From Robinsoniella peoriensis (GTDB lineage Bacteria > Bacillota > Clostridia > Lachnospirales > Lachnospiraceae): DNA of 10,530 nucleotides. The notes beneath the pieces were generated by a model. It was not told where the DNA came from, did not search any database, and was given only the letters and a program-made list of their open reading frames with translations. Both the position numbers and the translations under genes were made by a program. Location: the NCBI RefSeq assembly GCF_042680125.1, contig NZ_JBHTNY010000087.1. One strand, given 5' to 3'. Below, piece after piece: positions 5,629 through 10,530 of the stretch (the stretch's first letter is position 1; each line of letters begins with the position of its first letter).

Positions 5629-6015
5629 CTATTTAAACCGTTTGCCAAATGCACTTTTTATATTGCGTTCAAAGTCTACTTTTGTTTTTGCCCAGAATCC
5701 GCCGTTACCGATCAATCCGCCGTCTTCAGCGTAGTTGTAAATTGTCTGGGTGTCTCGTCCGCTTGGATCGTATCGATAGCCCGTGTCCAGGCTTATACCT
5801 CCGGTTACTGTATCTCCGCCTGACTGGATGCCGTCATGCTGCGGGGATTCTGCTAACTGCCCGGTTCTGGAATATCCTCCTTCGGGTGAGTTGTAGAAGC
5901 TGTCAACGTTTGTGTGCAGGTCTTTGAATGACTCATCTACTGTTTCGGCTACGGCTGCTTCCATTTTTTTCATTATTTGTGCTTTGAGTGCTGATATTGA
6001 ATTTACTGTTTTCAT
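5629..6015 (-). CDS. HK97-gp10-like phage head-tail/minor tail protein
   Basis: The 128-residue protein contains NSPEGGYSRTGQLAESPQHD at about residues 42-61. This has the SP-x-Y-x-RTG-x-L pattern of HK97 gp10-like proteins that help join head and tail. The C-terminus (GGFWAKTKVDFERNIKSAF) also fits the family's closing helix. The N-terminal 40 residues form a helical, alanine-rich segment. The start has AAGGAGA at a good distance. In a complete phage a tail terminator and major tail gene would follow; here a nuclease gene follows, so this is a small prophage remnant. It lies just past the terminator at 6033-6069, and no separate promoter is obvious. The family call rests on pattern recognition. 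Confidence 0.6.
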   Translation of the reverse strand: MKTVNSISALKAQIMKKMEAAVAETVDESFKDLHTNVDSFYNSPEGGYSRTGQLAESPQHDGIQSGGDTVTGGISLDTGYRYDPSGRDTQTIYNYAEDGGLIGNGGFWAKTKVDFERNIKSAFGKRFK

Positions 6016-6032
6016 AATTTTCTCCTTAATTG

Positions 6033-6069
6033 AAAAAGCCCATAACTGCGGTTAAGCGGTTACAGGCTT
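6033..6069 (-). terminator. Rho-independent terminator of the subtilase-LRR operon
   Basis: Read on the minus strand, AAGCC-t-GTAAC-cGC pairs with GC-a-GTTAT-GGGCTT around a short loop and is followed at once by TTTTTC. It lies 36 bp past the LRR gene stop and ends before the ribosome site of the phage-type gene at 6015, so it separates the two transcripts. Confidence 0.75.
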
Positions 6070-6105
6070 GGTTGTTGTGGTATTGTTTAATTTTAGATTT
6101 TGTTT

Positions 6106-7059
6106 TTAATTGCGGACAGTAAAGTTTATTTCTTTCAATGTATAAGATTCGTTATCGTCATTATAAAACGAATCCACTACATATGCCTCTAATGTCAAGC
6201 GTTTATCCACCCATTGAATAAGATTTAAGTTTTTAAATGTAAATTTACCTCTGCTATCTGATTTAACTGATGCAATTTTATTCCCACTAGGATCTCTTAA
6301 CACTAATTTAGAATTCTTATTTGTAATGCCTGATATTATTTTAGTATTTTTATTAATCTTTTTATAGGATGATGGATTAACAAATGTTATGTTCTTTACT
6401 AGGTTTTGAAGCTGTGCAGTGCTTTTATACCACGAATCTTTTCTGTCCCATTTTTTTGGTAACTTTTTATTTAATTCTTTTGCACTAATTTTATTATATT
6501 TAAACTCAACTTCATCCAAATTAGGATATTTTTTTAAATCAGGTAATTTTTTTATTCTGTTTATTTGAACATCAAGAGACTTTAATCTGGTTAATTTATT
6601 GATATCCTTGAGACTGGATATTTTATTATTATAAACATGCAAATATTCTAATTTTAACAAATTCTTTATTGCTGAAATATCAACTAGTTGATTATCATTT
6701 GCCGCTAAACTGGTCAGATTAACTAATTTTTCAACTCCAGACAAGGATTTTAATTTATTAGATGTAACATTCAATTCTCTTAAATTCTTAAGTTTACTGA
6801 GGCCTTTTAAACTCTTAATTTTATCTTTTTTACCGTATTTACTGGCATCTAACCGTTTTATTTTAGCCGCATCATTTTCTGTAAATGTTTTATTTTTTCC
6901 TAGTTTTTTCAATATTGTTTGATACAATACTTTATCTGGTATTCCAGCATTGTTATTAGGGATAACTTTACTTTTTGCTGCTATGGCATTCAGAGGTATG
7001 AAAGTCATCATAAACATAATAATAATAGAGGTGAGTATAATTCTTTTTCTTTTATACAT
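6106..7059 (-). CDS. secreted internalin-like leucine-rich-repeat protein
   Basis: The protein is 317 residues. A signal peptide is visible (positively charged MYKRKR, a hydrophobic stretch to about residue 25, and a likely cut near AIAA). A cap-like segment follows (PDKVLYQTILKKLGKN). About five SDS22/internalin-type repeats of 21-22 residues cover roughly 68-190; for example LRELNVTSNKLKSLSGVEKL and LEYLHVYNNKISSLKDINKL. A C-terminal beta-rich domain (about 225-317, with SGKF-like DSRGKFTFKNLNL) resembles bacterial Ig-like modules. There is no LPxTG or other wall anchor, so it is probably released or held non-covalently. It starts 28 bp after the subtilase gene with AAGGAGAT upstream and shares that operon. 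The gene is very AT-rich and lysine-rich. A binding role (host or bacterial surface) is inferred from the family. Confidence 0.82.
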   Translation of the reverse strand: MYKRKRIILTSIIIMFMMTFIPLNAIAAKSKVIPNNNAGIPDKVLYQTILKKLGKNKTFTENDAAKIKRLDASKYGKKDKIKSLKGLSKLKNLRELNVTSNKLKSLSGVEKLVNLTSLAANDNQLVDISAIKNLLKLEYLHVYNNKISSLKDINKLTRLKSLDVQINRIKKLPDLKKYPNLDEVEFKYNKISAKELNKKLPKKWDRKDSWYKSTAQLQNLVKNITFVNPSSYKKINKNTKIISGITNKNSKLVLRDPSGNKIASVKSDSRGKFTFKNLNLIQWVDKRLTLEAYVVDSFYNDDNESYTLKEINFTVRN

Positions 7060-7087
7060 TTTTAATCTCCTTAAAAGTTTAGTCCAG

Positions 7088-8431
7088 TTATTTTTTTTGA
7101 ATGTATGAAGCCTTTTTGATTTTTTTTACGTCACAAATATCCGTGAAAGCCGGATCATTTCCTGCAACTTCAAGAAAACATGGATATAAATTCTCTCTAG
7201 CAAATGTATTATTAAATTTTTCTAGTCCCCATGCAATATCTACATATCCACCATTGCAATTTATATCTGCACATGCCATAACATACCACACTGTTTCTCT
7301 TGTTACACTAAGCCGGTTTACACATTTTGTAGGATCATCCGCATCGGGATGTTTCATATATTTTCCGACCACACCATTATCTTTATACCATATTCTATGA
7401 GCATAGGAATCAGAAACAAGGTGTATAGCAACCCCAAATAAAAAGTATTTTCGATTTGTTTTTGTATTACCATACTGTGAAAGTATTTTGCTCCATGTCC
7501 AATCTCCGAATTTTGTAGTACTGATTTTTGATTTTATCTTATCAAATACTCTCTTATCCATTCCTTTTTCTACTTTTGTAATTGCAGAGGTATCTCCCCC
7601 CTTACGAGCTATTTTCGTTAATAATGTATAGCAAGATACATAATTGACCGGGACAACTTCCTTGTCCGGCACTTTATCCCATTTAACACCACCATGATAT
7701 TCTGGATAATTACCATATCCACGTACATTAATTTCCTTTTTATCAGGATAAATTGCACCTAATTTTATAATAGCTATAGCCTTAGTATCTAAAGAATCAA
7801 TGTTGCCCTCGCCAAAAGCTTCATCTACAACCTTCTGATGCGTCGTTCCATCCCATCTGCCTTCTACATATTTTTCATCATCATTTATTTCTTCAAAAGT
7901 ATCTGGATTATCTGGATTTCCAGGTATAATATTTTCTCCTTCAATATTGGAATTATTAAAGCTTTCAACAAAGGTATCATACATACTCATAGCGTAGTCA
8001 GCATCAATAAGCCCGCACTCATCAGAGTTCGAAATATTTTTAGATGTTGTGTCTAGCAATTGGCGAATAAACTCATGTGATTTTGATAAATCTTTTTCCC
8101 ATAACAGAGAAGCTATGCCAACCACATGAGGGACTGCAATACTTGTACCATGAGTTACAACTGCTCCTCCAAAAAATGATGCTGTTTGGATTTTTTCACC
8201 CGGTGCAGCAATATCCAGTTCTTTCCCTGTATTGCTGAATGAACTTATCTCTGCTTCTGGGTTAGTAGCAGCTACTGCCATTACTTCTTTAAATGCTGCG
8301 GGATATTCCACTTTATCAGCGTTATTTCCGGAAGCACCTACCATTAGGATTCCTGCGTCATATGCATCTTCAACTGCTTTTTTCATGGCATTTGAATATG
8401 AAGATGTTCCAAAACTCATGTTTATTGCCAA
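7088..8431 (-). CDS. N-terminally truncated subtilase with zinc phospholipase C-like C-terminus
   Basis: Residues 1-155 are the second half of a peptidase S8 domain: INMSFG, the oxyanion Asn region GASGNNAD (31-38) and the catalytic Ser loop GTSIAVPHVVG (S97). The catalytic Asp and His, the signal peptide and any prodomain are absent. The only in-frame start is a TTG without a good ribosome site, and a TAG lies 11 codons upstream. The protease half is therefore dead. After a linker (about 156-190) comes a second domain (about 190-447) with THQKVVDEAF and AIHLVSDSYAHRIW. The latter has H337-x3-D341-x3-H345, like the metal site of zinc-dependent phospholipase C/S1-P1-type enzymes. I infer a former exported two-domain enzyme. 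The C-terminal domain is intact as a frame, but the protein has no export signal. It is followed by the LRR gene 28 bp later. Confidence 0.7.
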   Translation of the reverse strand: MAINMSFGTSSYSNAMKKAVEDAYDAGILMVGASGNNADKVEYPAAFKEVMAVAATNPEAEISSFSNTGKELDIAAPGEKIQTASFFGGAVVTHGTSIAVPHVVGIASLLWEKDLSKSHEFIRQLLDTTSKNISNSDECGLIDADYAMSMYDTFVESFNNSNIEGENIIPGNPDNPDTFEEINDDEKYVEGRWDGTTHQKVVDEAFGEGNIDSLDTKAIAIIKLGAIYPDKKEINVRGYGNYPEYHGGVKWDKVPDKEVVPVNYVSCYTLLTKIARKGGDTSAITKVEKGMDKRVFDKIKSKISTTKFGDWTWSKILSQYGNTKTNRKYFLFGVAIHLVSDSYAHRIWYKDNGVVGKYMKHPDADDPTKCVNRLSVTRETVWYVMACADINCNGGYVDIAWGLEKFNNTFARENLYPCFLEVAGNDPAFTDICDVKKIKKASYIQKK

Positions 8432-8558
8432 ATAGTAATATCTTACTCTTCTCCCTTCTTCCTAAATTTTCACAAAAAATTCACAATATTATATTTAAAT
8501 ATATATCATATTTTCATCAATTTTTCACCCTCTATTGACTAACTGGTAGCTATTCTCG

Positions 8559-9210
8559 TCTAGTTGGTAATATTATTCATTTCGCATACCTATTGAATTA
8601 ACTTTTAAACAGGCAAGGTCATTTGATTACATCGTTTCCACTATTGTTTTTACAGATGGTACTAAATGGCAATCATCTGAATGCTTAATGCCTATTGCCA
8701 CACCTAATAAACTTACTGATCTTAATGATTTAAAAGATCAATTCAAAATTGAAGTACATAAATTAAATTATTCTGTATTTTGTGAAAATTTTCCATATCA
8801 AGGAGACGGTTTTTGGATCTGTACGTGCGGATATTTTAACCTACATAAAAGTAATCGCTGTCTCCATTGTAATCTTGACAAAATAAAACTATTTGAAATA
8901 AGTAATTCTGACTTTTTATCAAAAGAAAAGATCATTTTGAAGCAGGATAAGTATCCCTCTAAAACTATATCCGAGACAACCAATGCAGCAGAAACATCAA
9001 ATCATCTTCTTTTTCATAAGTGCTGGCTTGGCAAAGAGATTTTCCACTCAACCGTATATTGGAAATATGATATATTCATTATTTGTTATCGTTGTAACCA
9101 TATTGAGAAGGAAAGAATTTTGTAACCGCATAGATGTGATCTGGAACGACAATAGGTGTTAATTGGGGTTGAGGACATTTTTGTCCGTTACTATGATTCC
9201 ACCAACTAGA
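8559..9210. repeat. 10-bp inverted repeats flanking the zinc-ribbon fragment
   Basis: TCTAGTTGGT at 8559-8568 is matched exactly in inverse by ACCAACTAGA at 9201-9210. The left copy sits directly at the point where the zinc-ribbon frame opens (8571). A similar word (CTAACTGGTA) occurs about 20 bp before the left copy. The pair could mark a small inserted cassette or be coincidence in AT-rich DNA. Confidence 0.25.
8571..9125 (+). pseudogene. zinc-ribbon protein gene lacking its 5' end
   Basis: This is the only plus-strand gene. The frame is open from 8571 (after a TAA at 8568-8570) to a TAA at 9125, giving 184 residues. The first ATG is at 8688, but the 39 codons before it look like real protein (RIPIELTFKQARSFDYIVST, then VFTDGTKW), so the gene has probably lost its start. 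A zinc ribbon follows at about residues 83-102: FWICTCGYFNLHKSNRCLHC, of the W-x-C-x-C-G-x2-N-x6-C-x2-C kind seen in bacterial RanBP2-like or virion-core-like ribbons. A late CYRC may be a second half-site. No ribosome site precedes 8688. The function is unknown. Its broken 5' end faces the broken 5' end of the subtilase about 100 bp away, which suggests one rearrangement damaged both. Confidence 0.5.
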
Positions 9211-9324
9211 AATATCATAAAAGAATGTAGTAGCATATTAGAATGCCCATGGTAGCCAGAAATGATAAGAATATTTCATACTTGCGAATGATAAAAATAT
9301 AAGGTACGTACATAAATCTTAGAA

Positions 9325-9636
9325 TTATAATGTTAACGTAGGAATATTGAGCGCTATAAAACCTGACTGTAATGTATCACGTAAAATCTGTTGCAGTACA
9401 CTAATCACGACATTACACTTCGCAGGGGTATAGTCCAGTTTTTGAACCACATGTAGAAAACACAAACAGGGATATACCCCTCCCACTACCCTGAGTTCTC
9501 CTTCACAATTAAAGATGTTTCTTGGTGGAGTACTATAATAGAATACCAAAACGAAATTATTTCCATCTGATTTTCTGTAGCTTTTTTTAATCCATCTGAA
9601 GTTAGGAAAGTCCTTTAAGGACATTGCTACTACCAT
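9325..9636 (-). CDS. orphan hypothetical protein
   Basis: I do not recognise this 103-residue frame. It starts MVVAMSLKDFPNFRWIKKSY, has a hydrophobic Cys-containing middle (GGVYPCLCFLHVVQKLDYTP) and a C-terminus with mixed helices (VISVLQQILRDTLQSGF). The ATG at 9636 has only a weak purine-rich GGGATAATTAAGAG upstream; an ATG at 9624 is an alternative with no better site. Its codons are less AT-biased than the flanking DNA, which favours a real or formerly real gene. No domain or motif with a known role is visible. It stands alone, with non-coding DNA of about 200 bp on one side and 340 bp on the other, and may be a fragment of a larger gene. Confidence 0.35.
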   Translation of the reverse strand: MVVAMSLKDFPNFRWIKKSYRKSDGNNFVLVFYYSTPPRNIFNCEGELRVVGGVYPCLCFLHVVQKLDYTPAKCNVVISVLQQILRDTLQSGFIALNIPTLTL

Positions 9637-9975
9637 CTCTTAATTATCCCGATATGCAAAATTTTGCAAGTCGGTGTATGCACTATATTATCAGCGTATC
9701 ATTATTAAAATTGTGGAAAACTTTCCACGAAGTCAGTTCTATTGAATAGTGGATTCGACATATGTTTAGCTGATTTTTGAGGGATAATCTCATTGTGCAG
9801 AAATACACAGTGAAAAATGTTAGATTATACTGTATTATTTAAATACCAGGGACGTTTAGGTGTCCCTCTGTTTGGGTAAAAAACGTCAATCATAGGGACT
9901 CACAGCGTCAACATATGGACATTCCTTATTTAAACAGACATATATAAATTAGGGGGTTACTTATTTCTAATAAAT
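9637..9975. other. non-coding stretch with several hairpins
   Basis: I see no credible gene in these 340 bp. They hold a hairpin GTGGAAA-AC-TTTCCAC (9713-9728); an imperfect pair TCATTGTG/CACAGTGA near 9790-9813; and AGGGAC/GTCCCT (9848-9853 and 9862-9867), which competes with GACGTTT (9851-9857) pairing with AAACGTC (9881-9887). No U-rich terminator for the membrane gene ending at 9976 is evident. Confidence 0.5.
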
Positions 9976-10290
9976 CTATTCTTGCGCTTTACTTTTTATT
10001 TTCTTTTTGATATAGTATATAATCCAAACGATTATTGCAAAGATAATACTGAAAAGAGCCTGAGTAGGAATTAAAACATAGATAGCAAAAATAGTCGTAT
10101 GGTCATAATTATTTGTCAAAATATCAGACAGCAAAAAACTACTCCCAATAAAAAGTAATATATTACTAAGAACAATACTAATAATAGGAGAATATTTAAT
10201 ATATTTTGGTTTAATAATTAGCATGCCCACTGAAATAACCAAAGGTATACCCATTAAATAAAATATCATAAACAGTTGGTATTTATCCAT
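9976..10290 (-). CDS. small three-helix membrane protein, copy B
   Basis: The product is 104 residues, a paralogue of the protein at 206-511. Eleven substitutions fall in about 98 aligned residues, mostly conservative within membrane helices (V/G, L/V, L/M, I/F), and the last residues differ (KSKAQE against KHE). An ATG at 10305 is in frame, but GAGGGAG lies after it and six bases before the ATG at 10290, so 10290 is the likely start, as in copy A. The fully conserved central block (KPKYIKYSPIISIVLSNILL and SSFLLSDILTNNYDHTT) suggests selection on the loop and second helix. The promoter and leader are kept too. Both copies appear expressed and intact. The function is unknown; small membrane pairs of this kind can be immunity or stress proteins, but nothing here shows it. 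Confidence 0.75.
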   Translation of the reverse strand: MDKYQLFMIFYLMGIPLVISVGMLIIKPKYIKYSPIISIVLSNILLFIGSSFLLSDILTNNYDHTTIFAIYVLIPTQALFSIIFAIIVWIIYYIKKKIKSKAQE

Positions 10291-10454
10291 ATCACGCTCC
10301 CTCATATAGGCTACTAAATTTTTTTACATACAAGTGAATCTGGTAGAAAGCATCCACATACGTATAATATTTCATACAGTAAATTTAAACTTATTATACG
10401 ATAACATTTAATTAGAATCAATCACAGTCATAAAATAATCAAAAGAAAAACCAA
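9999..10454. repeat. long direct repeat, copy B
   Basis: This is the partner of 220-670, in the same orientation, about 9.3 kb away. It covers the gene body, leader and promoter. The match stops at ACCAA (10454), just where a possible insertion-sequence end begins. Confidence 0.8.
10393..10421 (-). promoter_or_regulatory. sigma-A-type promoter for membrane gene copy B
   Basis: Read on the minus strand, TTGATT (10416-10421) and TATAAT (10393-10398) are 17 bp apart, exactly as in copy A. The leader to the ATG at 10290 is again about 90 bases. Confidence 0.75.
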
Positions 10455-10530
10455 GAGGGCGTAAATTTTTCTGTGTCTGAAAATGTATTGGAGTTCTTGA
10501 ATTGAGTTAGATATGTATGTAAACTTTGTC
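10455..10530. mobile_element. possible IS256-family end, continuing past the window
   Basis: The sequence from GAGGGCGTAAATTTTTCTGT onward looks to me like the terminal region of IS256-type elements common in gut Firmicutes. It begins exactly where the similarity to copy A stops, as expected for an insertion edge. No transposase codons lie inside the window, so this is a tentative call from memory of the end sequence. Confidence 0.3.

Noticed and set aside
5500..5927. Overlapping plus-strand frames opposite the nuclease half and the gp10-like gene
   Set aside because: Both minus-strand genes have good ribosome sites and recognisable patterns; the plus frames have neither.
7101..7400. Plus-strand frame of 99 codons opposite the subtilase C-terminus
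   Set aside because: The minus strand carries a long coherent frame with a metal-site motif here; the plus frame is its shadow.
8798..8983. Minus-strand frame opposite the zinc-ribbon gene
   Set aside because: The plus strand shows the Cys-x-Cys and Cys-x2-Cys ribbon; the minus frame has no motif or ribosome site.
1..10530. CRISPR array, tRNA or rRNA genes
   Set aside because: No regularly spaced long repeats with unique spacers and no cloverleaf or ribosomal RNA segments were seen.

Overview
The window looks like an accessory, mobile-element-rich region of a low-GC Gram-positive chromosome, most likely a gut Clostridia/Lachnospiraceae-type bacterium. The reasons are the strong AGGAGG-type ribosome binding sites, the AT-rich intergenic DNA, the Firmicutes phage-type genes and the internalin-like leucine-rich-repeat protein. 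The taxon is inferred from style, not from a marker gene. Nearly every gene is on the minus strand.

Layout, low to high coordinate. (a) 1-670: a structured end fragment, a hairpin terminator, and a small three-helix membrane protein gene with a clear promoter. (b) 674-1743: an unrecognised small protein and the 3' half of a phage-type HNH/AP2-like nuclease gene. (c) 1772-5157: a compact four-gene transposon in minus-strand order: a zinc-binding DUF6431-like protein (apparently frameshifted), a DD35E transposase of the TnsB/TniA/Mu type, a TnsC/TniB/ExeA-type AAA+ ATPase, and a small accessory protein of unknown function. Its ends carry TGTYAYT repeats at about 23-24 bp steps, as in Tn5053/Tn7-like elements. 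(d) 5158-6015: the 5' half of the same NUMOD4-HNH gene, preceded by an HK97-gp10-like phage gene. Removing exactly 1772-5157 joins the two nuclease halves into one open frame of 372 residues, so the transposon has split a homing-type nuclease gene in a prophage remnant. (e) 6106-8431: a secreted LRR protein and, upstream of it, a subtilase that has lost its N-terminal half but keeps a zinc phospholipase C-like C-terminal domain. (f) 8571-9125: a plus-strand zinc-ribbon gene without a start, meeting the broken subtilase head to head. (g) 9325-9975: one orphan ORF and 340 bp of non-coding DNA with hairpins. (h) 9976-10454: a second copy of the membrane gene with its promoter, about 89% identical in protein to the first. 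The copy ends where a possible IS end begins (10455).

Functionally, the transposon genes form a translationally coupled transposition unit (8-bp and 4-bp overlaps). The subtilase and LRR genes look like one operon for exported proteins, closed by a strong terminator at 6033-6069. The two membrane-gene copies are direct repeats that bracket about 9.3 kb of patchwork DNA and could recombine to delete it.
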